This document shows positions 8,881-16,300 of a stretch of 64,000 bases of DNA, piece after piece (positions within the stretch are counted from its first letter, which is position 1; each line of letters begins with the position of its first letter). This DNA is from Marinifilum caeruleilacunae (GTDB lineage: Bacteria > Bacteroidota > Bacteroidia > Bacteroidales > Marinifilaceae). Position numbers and translations under genes: made by a program. Below the pieces are notes generated by a model, which searched no databases, was not told the DNA's origin, and saw nothing but the letters and a program-made list of their open reading frames with translations. The stretch lies in assembly GCF_013141825.1 (NCBI RefSeq), contig NZ_RZNH01000001.1, positions 186,001 through 250,000 on the forward strand, written 5' to 3'.

Positions 8881-9846
8881 TTACAATTGTTCCAACCAGT
8901 TTGCGATTGCTTTTCCAATGTTATCTGGTTGATCTTCCTGCACAAAGTGAATTCCTTCCCCGATATAAACAAAGTCGGTATTTTTCATGTTCTTTCGCAA
9001 GTATTCTACCACCGGAATGGGCATAAGCATACCTGGTGTAGCCCAAAGACAAAGCTTAGGAATCTCGCTATCGGTAACAAATTGCATGCTTGCCGCGATA
9101 ATTTTAGTTACATCCTCGGGTTCGCCGCCAATTGGAATTTGTCGTGGCCAGGCCAAAAGAGGTTTTCGGCTTTCAGGAGTTGGGAATGGACGACGATACT
9201 CTGCTTTTGTCTCTTCTGATAATGGTGTGACCACCATTTCACGACTCAAAATTTCTTCGATAAAGATGTTTTCTTCCAGAGCCATTTTTTCACCAATACC
9301 TGGAGTACGCAGCTTTTGGGCAAACTCTCCGAAGGAGCCAAACGCTTCGTAAGAAGGAACCGGATGCACGGGTGGAACCATGGCATCCATAAAAGCAACT
9401 GCCGAAACAGTTTCGGGTCTTGTTCGGGCGTAAGTCCATCCCAAACCTGATCCCCAGTCGTGGATCACCAAAATGGCATTTTTCAATTTCAGCGAATCCA
9501 ATAGTGTTGCCAAATGGTCGAACTGATCCTGAAAACTGTAATCGATATCTGGCTTGCCACTATCTCCCATCCCAATCAAATCTGGCGCAATTACCCGATA
9601 ATCATTCATTACATAAGGAATAATGTTTCGCCACAGATACGACGAGGCCGGGTTCCCATGTATGAAAACTACAGGACGTCCTTCACCTATATCAATGTAA
9701 GCCATTTTATGTCCAAGAATATTGGCCGATTTTTTCTGGTGAGGATCAAATGTCTCTTCTGAAGTTTGTGCTTTAAGCGTTTGAATTCCTGTGCTCATGA
9801 TAAACATTGCTATCATAGCCAGTAATGTTAATTGTTTTTTGTTCAT
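8881..9846 (-). CDS. Exported haloalkane-dehalogenase-like alpha/beta hydrolase
   Basis: This 321-residue protein begins with a signal peptide (residues 1-26, ending TLKAQ). The mature part follows the DhaA-type haloalkane dehalogenase pattern. HGNPASS puts Asn65 in the halide-binding position, the nucleophile Asp130 is followed by Trp131 (IHDWGSG), and His300 is in GIHFVQED. At the position of the DhaA catalytic Glu there is Asp154 (AFMDAMVPP). Known family members hydrolyse carbon-halogen bonds in the cytoplasm, so export is unusual. The Asp-Trp pair argues against a simple esterase. Halogenated substrate specificity is an inference only. Confidence 0.85.
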   Translation of the reverse strand: MNKKQLTLLAMIAMFIMSTGIQTLKAQTSEETFDPHQKKSANILGHKMAYIDIGEGRPVVFIHGNPASSYLWRNIIPYVMNDYRVIAPDLIGMGDSGKPDIDYSFQDQFDHLATLLDSLKLKNAILVIHDWGSGLGWTYARTRPETVSAVAFMDAMVPPVHPVPSYEAFGSFGEFAQKLRTPGIGEKMALEENIFIEEILSREMVVTPLSEETKAEYRRPFPTPESRKPLLAWPRQIPIGGEPEDVTKIIAASMQFVTDSEIPKLCLWATPGMLMPIPVVEYLRKNMKNTDFVYIGEGIHFVQEDQPDNIGKAIANWLEQL

Positions 9847-10032
9847 AATTCTAGTCTGTTAACTTGTATGTGTAATTCCCATTAAATTGATCGGTTTTAC
9901 CTCTCTCTATGTTCAAGCATCGCAACTGACACAAAATCCAACACACTGAATACATTGCAATTGAAAAGCAATTAAAATGCATTCACAGCTTGTTCACCTG
10001 TATTGGATCTGTTTCGGTTTTAATGACACGAC

Positions 10033-10064
10033 AAATTACCTCAGAAAAATTGAGGTGGTAATTT
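10033..10064. other. Inverted repeat after the AraC gene
   Basis: AAATTACCTCA (10033-10043) pairs with TGAGGTGGTAATTT (10051-10064), with a two-base bulge and a 7-nt loop. It begins 28 bp after the stop of the AraC gene at 10092. The following T run is short, so it may be a weak terminator or an operator. Confidence 0.5.
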
Positions 10065-10091
10065 CACAAATTCGGGGTTTACTTATACAAA

Positions 10092-10925
10092 TTACAGGTT
10101 GCGGAATTTGGAAGGGGCAGTTCCTGTCATTTTGCGGAAAAATCGGGTAAAATAACTTGCATATTCAAAGCCCAATTGATCCGCCACTTGAGAAATGGTA
10201 GTGGTCTTATTTTGCAGTAAGTTTTTGGAAGTGTTAATGATATGAGCATGAATGTGTTCCAGCGCAGGCTTCCCGGTATAATGCTTAATAATATCGCTTA
10301 AGTAATTTGGGGTAACATTCAGATTATCTGCGAAATATTGCACAGAAGGCTGAGTAATTTCATCCCTGGATATTTTTGTATAATAGCTTTCCAGCTGATC
10401 AAAAAATCGATCTACCAAAGGGCTGTATTGCTGCTCTTTTCCTTGCATTTGCCTTTTATAGAATTGGGCAATATGGGTCAGCATCAAATTGGAATAACCT
10501 GCCAATAAATCAACCGAAAAATCAGGTTTACTGTATTCCTTATACGATAACTTAAATAAATCAGTAATGATTTGTTCTTCTTCATCGTTTAAAAATAGCA
10601 ATCCATTCAAACGATAAGTTAAGAATGTATATCTCAAATGTTGGTTATTAGAGATCAAATTATCGGTTATTTGGACATAGTAGCCATTGTCAATTTTATA
10701 ATCGCCCCATTCGAAAGGTTGGTTGGGACTCGAAAAACACATGCTACTTCTTCCATCATGCGCCTTAACATCGAACTTAACAGATACACGATAATAGTTG
10801 GTGTTTACAGCCGGAGATTCACTTCTAAAATCAGGTGTGTACAAACCAACATCAATCATATTGTGCTTTGGACTGGCAACATTAATGTATTTGTTAAATG
10901 CTTTAAAATCTGTAAAGTTCATCAT
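10092..10925 (-). CDS. AraC family transcriptional regulator
   Basis: This 277-residue island paralog has the C-terminal double HTH (QPSVQYFADNLNVTPNYLSDI; SQVADQLGFEYASYFTRFFRK) and the shared middle motifs (FLNDEEEQIITDLFKLSYKEY, FYKRQ). Two ATG codons are adjacent at the start. It is transcribed away from the exported hydrolase gene at 11128, and the 202-bp space between them holds its own consensus promoter and a pair of half-sites facing the hydrolase. It is therefore the likely activator of that hydrolase. The effector is unknown. Confidence 0.94.
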   Translation of the reverse strand: MMNFTDFKAFNKYINVASPKHNMIDVGLYTPDFRSESPAVNTNYYRVSVKFDVKAHDGRSSMCFSSPNQPFEWGDYKIDNGYYVQITDNLISNNQHLRYTFLTYRLNGLLFLNDEEEQIITDLFKLSYKEYSKPDFSVDLLAGYSNLMLTHIAQFYKRQMQGKEQQYSPLVDRFFDQLESYYTKISRDEITQPSVQYFADNLNVTPNYLSDIIKHYTGKPALEHIHAHIINTSKNLLQNKTTTISQVADQLGFEYASYFTRFFRKMTGTAPSKFRNL

Positions 10926-10977
10926 TAAAAAATTATAACTGATTTTATCTAATTAATGACCACACATGAATACGCGC

Positions 10978-11010
10978 CAAATGTAATTATTTATTTCCAA
11001 TAACAACAAA
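10978..11010 (-). promoter_or_regulatory. Consensus Bacteroidota promoter of the AraC gene
   Basis: Reading the minus strand, a -33 TTTG (11010-11007) is followed after 21 bases by a -7 TACATTTG (10985-10978). This fits the TTTG / TAnnTTTG consensus of the Bacteroidota primary sigma factor. Transcription would start near 10971, giving a leader of roughly 45 bases. Confidence 0.65.
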
Positions 11011-11034
11011 TTTCTGATTTGATCCTTGATTTTA

Positions 11035-11098
11035 CCAAAATGTATAAGCCAAGTACCAAAAAGTGTAAGGAGCAGATAGGCTTCTTGCCCCAACTTTG
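11035..11098 (+). promoter_or_regulatory. Tandem AraC-type half-sites and -7 element before the exported hydrolase
   Basis: The 16-base sequences starting at 11033 and 11054 agree at 14 positions and are 21 bp apart. The cores are CCAAAATGTATA (11035) and CCAAAAAGTGTA (11056). A TTTG at 11095-11098 lies 39 bp from the second core, exactly as at 4889/4928. The site faces 11128 and is adjacent to the divergent AraC promoter. Confidence 0.65.
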
Positions 11099-11127
11099 TA
11101 TCAGTTAATCAATAGAATAAAAACGAC

Positions 11128-12168
11128 ATGAAACAAATGGTAAAAACAGTGCTTGCTTTGTTGCTGCTGGCAGCATTCACAAACAGTTCGGCACAAAAGA
11201 ATAATTACTTAAAAGAAAATACAATGGAAAATTTTAAGGCAGGAAGAAATGAGGTGATGTTTAAAAGTCAGGCTTTGAAGCTTGCAGGTTTACTTTTTAC
11301 GCCCGAGAATTTCGATTCGAATCAAAAATACCCAACAGTGGTATTCTCTGGTCCATTTAACCAGATTAAAGAACAAATGGGCGCTGTGTATGGAGAAAAA
11401 TTTGCAAATAAAGGCTATGTGTTCTTATCATTCGATCATTTAGGCTATGGCGATAGCGAAGGAGAAATCAGGGACAACGAGAACTCTTTTATTAAAATGG
11501 AGAGCATTCGCGATGCTATAAGTTATTTGGGAACATTGGATTTTGTTGACAAAACTAAAATTTACGGATTAGGAGGTTGTGCCAGCGGGGGATATATGCC
11601 ACTTGTTGCTGTAACCGACAAAAGAATGGCAGCAATTGCCACTGTAAGCGGAATGATGGATAACAAGACCAGTTATTTCGGTATGATGACCAAAGAACAG
11701 CTAATGCCGATATTCGAGATGGCCAATGCTGCCCGTCAAAAAGCTTACGAAACGGGCGAAGTTGAATACTACGATGCCCTGAATATGGCAAATACCGACC
11801 CTTCGAACGAAGGCTATGACTATTACATGACTGCAAGAGCTGGCAGAGAGACCTATCCAAATTACAGTCACCTGGCTCCAATGTTTTTAATGGAAAATGC
11901 ACCATTAACCAGCGCTACAAGCTATGCTCCTTATTTGTATACTCCTTATTTGGGCATTATTGGAGAAAACACCGTTCCGGAAGAAGGCGAAACACCTTCA
12001 CTTCTTCACACCGGACCTTTAACGGTAGATTTTTATAATGCTGCCAGCGAACCCAAAGAACTGTACAAAGTTCCCGGCGCTTCGCATGTTAGCTTGTACG
12101 ATATTGATAAAGATGTAGATAAAGCCGTGGATAAAATGGTAGAATTTTTTACGAAGTACAGTAAGTAA
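11128..12168 (+). CDS. Exported alpha/beta hydrolase, dienelactone-hydrolase-like
   Basis: This 346-residue protein has a signal peptide (residues 1-22, ending SSAQ) and an alpha/beta hydrolase fold. The nucleophile elbow reads GLGGCASGG. Cys151 occupies the position of the nucleophile in a GxCxS arrangement, as in dienelactone hydrolases, rather than a GxSxG serine. The catalytic His is probably in PGASHVSLYD near the C-terminus. It acts in the periplasm on an unknown ester, lactone or similar bond. It is the only gene of its transcription unit, closed by a hairpin, and faces the divergent AraC regulator. Confidence 0.85.
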   Translation: MKQMVKTVLALLLLAAFTNSSAQKNNYLKENTMENFKAGRNEVMFKSQALKLAGLLFTPENFDSNQKYPTVVFSGPFNQIKEQMGAVYGEKFANKGYVFLSFDHLGYGDSEGEIRDNENSFIKMESIRDAISYLGTLDFVDKTKIYGLGGCASGGYMPLVAVTDKRMAAIATVSGMMDNKTSYFGMMTKEQLMPIFEMANAARQKAYETGEVEYYDALNMANTDPSNEGYDYYMTARAGRETYPNYSHLAPMFLMENAPLTSATSYAPYLYTPYLGIIGENTVPEEGETPSLLHTGPLTVDFYNAASEPKELYKVPGASHVSLYDIDKDVDKAVDKMVEFFTKYSK

Positions 12169-12178
12169 ATGTAAAGCT

Positions 12179-12208
12179 ATAGAGGTCAGGTATTGACCTC
12201 TATTTTTA
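12179..12208 (+). terminator. Terminator of the exported hydrolase
   Basis: ATAGAGGTCA and TGACCTCTAT form a perfect 10-bp stem with a 5-nt loop, followed by TTTTT. Confidence 0.85.
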
Positions 12209-12264
12209 ATCCAAATACCGGATTATTCACCAATTTTTAACATTGATTTTTTAAATAACCTAGC

Positions 12265-12636
12265 ATGACAATTCAGGAAATTGCAAAACTCATTAATTCT
12301 AAATGGGTTCACCAAATAAGAGCAGGCGAAAAACATCGATTTGTTGACATTACAATTGTAGAAACAGAAGGAAGATTTTTTGTTCGACAGTACAAATTTG
12401 GCATGAGAAGCTGGTATCATGCCTTTCTTCAAAATTCTACGGGTGCCATTAAAATAAATGATACCATAATTCCGATTGATGGCGTAGTTCCTAAAGATTT
12501 GAAAGAAATCAATCCTAAAGTGAACCGAGCCTACTTTAAAAAGCTAAATGTTCTTTATCCTTTAATGAGATTGACCTACAATCGAAAAAAACATGAAGCT
12601 TCTACACTGGAACTCATTCCAAAAATAAAGATGTAA
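12265..12636 (+). CDS. DUF2255-like protein
   Basis: This 123-residue cytoplasmic protein resembles the DUF2255 family. It has a short N-terminal helix, then VDITIVETEGRFFVRQYKFGMRSWYHAF, in which the strand pair plus RSW-type segment is the family's hallmark. The function of DUF2255 is not established, although members often sit beside flavin- or nitroreductase-type genes. Here it leads a three-gene run with a lipoprotein nitroreductase (36 bp downstream) and an AraC regulator. Assignment is from memory of the family, without a database search. Confidence 0.65.
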   Translation: MTIQEIAKLINSKWVHQIRAGEKHRFVDITIVETEGRFFVRQYKFGMRSWYHAFLQNSTGAIKINDTIIPIDGVVPKDLKEINPKVNRAYFKKLNVLYPLMRLTYNRKKHEASTLELIPKIKM

Positions 12637-12672
12637 AATCTGAAAACAAATCATTTACTAAAACACAAATAG

Positions 12673-13356
12673 ATGAAAAAAACATTTGCAATACTGCTTA
12701 CAATGGGAATATTAAATGCTTGCACAAGTGCACATGGCAATCGTAAAGATGCTAATACTGGAGCAACGGCAATTGCTAGTGATATCATTAAACTTGATCA
12801 ACCTAACATGAATCATAAAGCAAGTTTAATGGAGGCATTTCACAAAAGAAAATCGACTCGTAGTTTTGCAGAACAAAATATTAGCAAGCAAGATTTAAGC
12901 AATTTGCTTTGGGCTGCCGGAGGCATTAACAGGAAAAATGGTGGTAGAACAGTTCCTCTGCTTGGAGATATTTCAATTTATGTTGCCATGCAATCGGGTG
13001 TATACCAATATCAGCCTGTGCAACATGAATTAAAACAAATCATATCAGAAGACATTCGCGACCAAATTTCAGAACAAAGCACGGTAAAGAAAGCACCCCT
13101 GGTTTTTATTTATGCCATTGATGATAATTCTTTTCCTGATTTTATGAGTAAAGCCATGAAAGAAGCGCATGGTATGGATTTTTACTATGGAAATCAAACC
13201 GCATACTCCACACAAAATGTATATTTATATGCTTGCAGTAACAAGATGAATGCAGTGGTTATTGGAGGTTTTAAAAGAGAGTTTGTAGATCAGAAACTCA
13301 TGTTCGATGAGAATAAAAATTCTTATCTTATACAACTGGTTGGTTATTCGAAATAA
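12673..13356 (+). CDS. Lipoprotein nitroreductase (SagB/ThcOx-type)
   Basis: The 227-residue product starts with a lipoprotein signal ending in LNAC (Cys17). The mature domain has the nitroreductase opening AFHKRKSTRSFAEQNIS and LSNLLWAAGGINRKNGGRTVPLLGDI, which in this family contacts FMN. The C-terminal part (AYSTQNVYLYA, VIGGFKREFVDQ) fits the fold. Most nitroreductases are cytoplasmic; a lipid-anchored form would need FMN and a reductant outside the cytoplasm, or may have another role. It is followed 12 bp later by an AraC gene. Confidence 0.85.
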   Translation: MKKTFAILLTMGILNACTSAHGNRKDANTGATAIASDIIKLDQPNMNHKASLMEAFHKRKSTRSFAEQNISKQDLSNLLWAAGGINRKNGGRTVPLLGDISIYVAMQSGVYQYQPVQHELKQIISEDIRDQISEQSTVKKAPLVFIYAIDDNSFPDFMSKAMKEAHGMDFYYGNQTAYSTQNVYLYACSNKMNAVVIGGFKREFVDQKLMFDENKNSYLIQLVGYSK

Positions 13357-13368
13357 GAGATTATCGAT

Positions 13369-14292
13369 ATGAAAGAATTGAATTTTAAATCTATTGCACA
13401 GATGCATGAGTATTTTGGCGAAGCTGAACCTGAAAATCCTTTGTTCAGTATTCTGCATAGCATCAATTCCGATGCAGAAACGCAGGTTTGCGAAAATACT
13501 CCTGAACCTGTAAAAATATGCAACCAATTCTATTCCATCAGTCTCAAAAACATTATTGAAGGAGAAATTTTGTATGGTCGCACAAAATATGATTGCGATA
13601 AAGGCTCAATGCTGTTTATGGCTCCTGATCAAAGTATGATTATGAAAGGCATCGTGATTAGTAAAGAGTCGTGGCACATTGCATTTCAGAAGGATTATTT
13701 AAATGGATATGATCTTTTTAACAAGATTAAAAAGTACAACTTCTTTAATTACAATGCCAACGAAGCGTTACACCTCTCTCCTAAAGAAGAGAAAATTATG
13801 ATGACGGTATTCGAAAATATCCATTTGGAGTACCACAACAACCAGGATGAATTTAGTAAGGAAATCATCATTTCTCATTTGGAAACCCTGTTGAAATATG
13901 CCGACCGTTTTTACAAGCGCCAGTTTTTAAACAGGCAAAGTATTAATAAGGCATTGTATACACGATTTAAAGAGGTTTTGAATGATTATTTTGCTTCAAA
14001 TAAATTCGAATCGGAAGGTATTCCTACTGTTGAATGGCTCTCAACTCAATTGGGAGTAAGTCACAGATACATGAGTGATACCATTAAAGCAGAAACAGGA
14101 AAAACAGCGGTTGACCAAATTAATCTGTACCTGATTGAAGAAGCAAAAAACCTCTTGCTAAATCCGAATGCCAGTATATCGGAAACGGCCTACAAATTAG
14201 GTTTTGAATATCCGCAGTATTTCTCTCGCCTCTTTAAAAAGAAAACAGGCATGAGTCCGAAAGCCTATATCGAAAGTAGTTTATTGAATTAA
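13369..14292 (+). CDS. AraC family transcriptional regulator
   Basis: This 307-residue protein is the closest paralog of the regulator at 6116-7039. They share the lengths, the EPENPLF start region, YGRTKYDC, FFNYNANEALHLSPKEE and an almost identical double HTH (IPTVEWLSTQLGVSHRYM; SETAYKLGFEYPQYFSRLFKK). It begins 12 bp after the nitroreductase and is probably the last gene of that operon. It may also act on the SDR promoter downstream. The DNA-binding helices being nearly identical to those of the 6116 protein suggests the two recognise the same sites. Confidence 0.94.
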   Translation: MKELNFKSIAQMHEYFGEAEPENPLFSILHSINSDAETQVCENTPEPVKICNQFYSISLKNIIEGEILYGRTKYDCDKGSMLFMAPDQSMIMKGIVISKESWHIAFQKDYLNGYDLFNKIKKYNFFNYNANEALHLSPKEEKIMMTVFENIHLEYHNNQDEFSKEIIISHLETLLKYADRFYKRQFLNRQSINKALYTRFKEVLNDYFASNKFESEGIPTVEWLSTQLGVSHRYMSDTIKAETGKTAVDQINLYLIEEAKNLLLNPNASISETAYKLGFEYPQYFSRLFKKKTGMSPKAYIESSLLN

Positions 14293-14318
14293 AAGTCGGT
14301 TTTAAACCGACTTTTTTT
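14291..14318 (+). terminator. Terminator after the AraC gene
   Basis: AAAAGTCGGTTT pairs with AAACCGACTTTT and ends in a run of seven T. It overlaps the stop codon of the AraC gene. Confidence 0.88.
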
Positions 14319-14328
14319 GTGCCCACCA

Positions 14329-14391
14329 GTAAAACGGCTATCCATTCCTGTAATTTGGATACGTTAAAGGATTTGTTGTCTTCTAAATTTG
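14329..14391 (+). promoter_or_regulatory. Tandem AraC-type half-sites and -7 element before the SDR
   Basis: GTAAAACGGCTA (14329-14340) and GTAATTTGGATA (14350-14361) start 21 bp apart. A perfect -7 element TAAATTTG is at 14384-14391, its TTTG 38 bp from the second unit. With the sites at 4868 and 11035 this gives six half-sites that all fit NNAAWWNGKNTA. Confidence 0.6.
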
Positions 14392-14420
14392 TCCCATCAA
14401 TGAATTAAAAAAATGATAAG

Positions 14421-15233
14421 ATGAGAAAGACGGTAATCATTACAGGAACAAGTTCGGGATTCGGAAAACTTAGTGCGAAAAAATTTCAACAGGAAGGATG
14501 GAATGTAATTGCAACGATGCGAAATCCCGAAAAGGAAACAGAACTGCATCTTCTGGATCATGTTTTACTATGCCAGCTTGATGTTGCCGACAATCAAAGT
14601 ATTAAGAAGGCAATTGCCGAAGGAATAAAGCATTTTGGTAAGATAGACGTATTGGTAAACAATGCGGGATATGTAGTGGCAGGTGTTACAGAAGAAATTC
14701 CTGAAGAAGATATACGTCGCCAATTCGATGTAAACCTATTTGGTGCGCTCAACACGATGAAAGCCATATTGCCACATTTTAGAGCAAATAAATCGGGTAC
14801 GATCATAAACGTTTCGTCGGTTGGAGGAAAAATTACAACTCCATTTATGGCTGTTTACCAGGCAAGTAAATTTGCCATTGAAGGATTAACAGAGGCAATG
14901 CAATACGAATTGAATCCTTTTAATATCAAACTAAAACTGATTGAGCCAGGAGCTTTCAATACCAACTTAGGAACTTCTATGAGTTTTACTCCAACAAAAA
15001 ATGAGAGTGATTACAAAAACATTTTAGATAAAGCAATGGCTGGCTATGCCAAATGGGGCGAGCAGCAACAAAATCCGCAGGAAGTTGCCGATGCCATTTT
15101 CAGTGCATGCACCGATGGTACAGAGCAATTTCGTTACCCTGTTGGGGCAGATGCAATACAAATTCTGGCTGCACGAAATCAGATGGACGATGTTGAGTTT
15201 AAAAGTATGATTGCACAAACTATGGATTTATAA
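14421..15233 (+). CDS. SDR family oxidoreductase
   Basis: This 270-residue classical SDR has TGTSSGFG at residues 8-15, NNAG at 80-83, Ser132/133, Tyr146 and Lys150. The tail (NPQEVADAIFSACTDGTEQFRYPVGADA) matches the group of SDRs annotated as retinol-dehydrogenase-like or 'oxidoreductase with Rossmann fold' in Bacteroidota. The substrate is unknown. It is preceded by a tandem half-site promoter and followed by an AraC gene whose start codon lies 86 bp beyond its stop, so the pair is likely cotranscribed. Confidence 0.94.
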   Translation: MRKTVIITGTSSGFGKLSAKKFQQEGWNVIATMRNPEKETELHLLDHVLLCQLDVADNQSIKKAIAEGIKHFGKIDVLVNNAGYVVAGVTEEIPEEDIRRQFDVNLFGALNTMKAILPHFRANKSGTIINVSSVGGKITTPFMAVYQASKFAIEGLTEAMQYELNPFNIKLKLIEPGAFNTNLGTSMSFTPTKNESDYKNILDKAMAGYAKWGEQQQNPQEVADAIFSACTDGTEQFRYPVGADAIQILAARNQMDDVEFKSMIAQTMDL

Positions 15234-15321
15234 ATACGATCAAACCAATTCGATTTGTGCAACGCCACCAGGTCGCTTAAATCGGATTAAAAAGCTAAAT
15301 TTACTTCTAAAGAATAATTTC

Positions 15322-16227
15322 ATGACCCATACAGTTATAATCAAGTCCATTAGTGAGCTTCACGAACTTTTTTCGTATCCGGATAAACCAGATCACCCTT
15401 TGATTAGTTTGATCGATTTTTCGAAAATACAGATGAGAAAAGACGCTACCCGCTATATTTTGGGTTTTTACCTGGTTTCCTTAAAAAAGCTAAAAGGTGC
15501 AGATTACCTGTATGGCCGTAAAGATCATGACTTTTCGGAAGCCTCACTCATTTGTATGGCTCCTGAACAATTGAGTTTTGTAAGTAATATCGAGGAAGAA
15601 AGTTCTGTGGAAGGTTGGGGCTTGTATTTCCATCCCGATTTGATCCGTTCCAGTTTCCTGAATGATAAGATCAAGTCTTATGGTTTTTTCTCTTACGATA
15701 TGAACGAGGCTCTTCACTTATCCGATAAGGAAAAGAAAACCCTTTATGCTGTAGTAGAAACCATTAAACAGGAGTACAGCATGAATCTCGATTCATTTAG
15801 CAATGATTTAATTGTTTCGAATATTGAGGTGTTGCTAAATTATTGCAAACGCTTTTATGGTCGACAGTTCTTAACCAGGGCACATCATAACAAAGGAATT
15901 GTATCGCAATTTGAAAAGCTCCTATCGGATTACTTTGAATCAGAAGAAGTGAAAACGAATGGATTGCCATCGGTCAAATATTGTGCTAAAAAATTACATT
16001 TATCCCCAAACTATTTGGGAGATTTACTCAAACAGGAAACGGGTAAAAGCGCCATGGAACACATCCATTATCACCTGATAGAAAAGGCCAAAAGCCTACT
16101 TCTGAACAGCTCACAATCGGTCAGCGAAATTGCTTACCAGTTAGGATATGAGCAAACTCAGAATTTTAGCAAATTTTTCAAGAAAAAAACTCAAATGAGT
16201 CCTTTGGAATATCGGAGGTTAAACTAA
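15322..16227 (+). CDS. AraC family transcriptional regulator
   Basis: The frame is open from 15211, but the first 37 codons overlap the SDR gene and read as non-protein-like. ATG at 15322 (MTHTVIIKSISELHELF) matches the start of the other island regulators and gives 301 residues. The double HTH is at the C-terminus (LPSVKYCAKKLHLSPNYLGDL; SEIAYQLGYEQTQNFSKFFKK). It shares FFSYDMNEALHLSDKEKK and FYGRQF with the paralogs at 694, 6116, 10092 and 13369. It follows the SDR gene and probably regulates it. Confidence 0.92.
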   Translation: MTHTVIIKSISELHELFSYPDKPDHPLISLIDFSKIQMRKDATRYILGFYLVSLKKLKGADYLYGRKDHDFSEASLICMAPEQLSFVSNIEEESSVEGWGLYFHPDLIRSSFLNDKIKSYGFFSYDMNEALHLSDKEKKTLYAVVETIKQEYSMNLDSFSNDLIVSNIEVLLNYCKRFYGRQFLTRAHHNKGIVSQFEKLLSDYFESEEVKTNGLPSVKYCAKKLHLSPNYLGDLLKQETGKSAMEHIHYHLIEKAKSLLLNSSQSVSEIAYQLGYEQTQNFSKFFKKKTQMSPLEYRRLN

Positions 16228-16247
16228 AAAATAATGGTTTAAAATAA

Positions 16248-16284
16248 AACATGCCTGGCAAGTTAATGTCAGGCATGTTCTATT
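16248..16284. terminator. Bidirectional terminator between AraC and GH127 genes
   Basis: AACATGCCTGGCA and TGTCAGGCATGTT pair over 13 positions (one wobble) with a 6-nt loop. A T-rich tail is present on both strands, fitting the convergent genes that end at 16227 and 16301. Confidence 0.85.
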
Positions 16285-16300
16285 TTAGATCGTTCGCATC

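Noticed and set aside
9847-10020. Search for the same tandem operator before the dehalogenase-like gene
   Set aside because: A TTTG is present, but no half-sites fit at 21-bp spacing.
11555-11905. 116-codon frame antisense to the exported hydrolase gene
   Set aside because: It lies wholly inside a well-supported gene, with unusual composition and no homology that I recognise.
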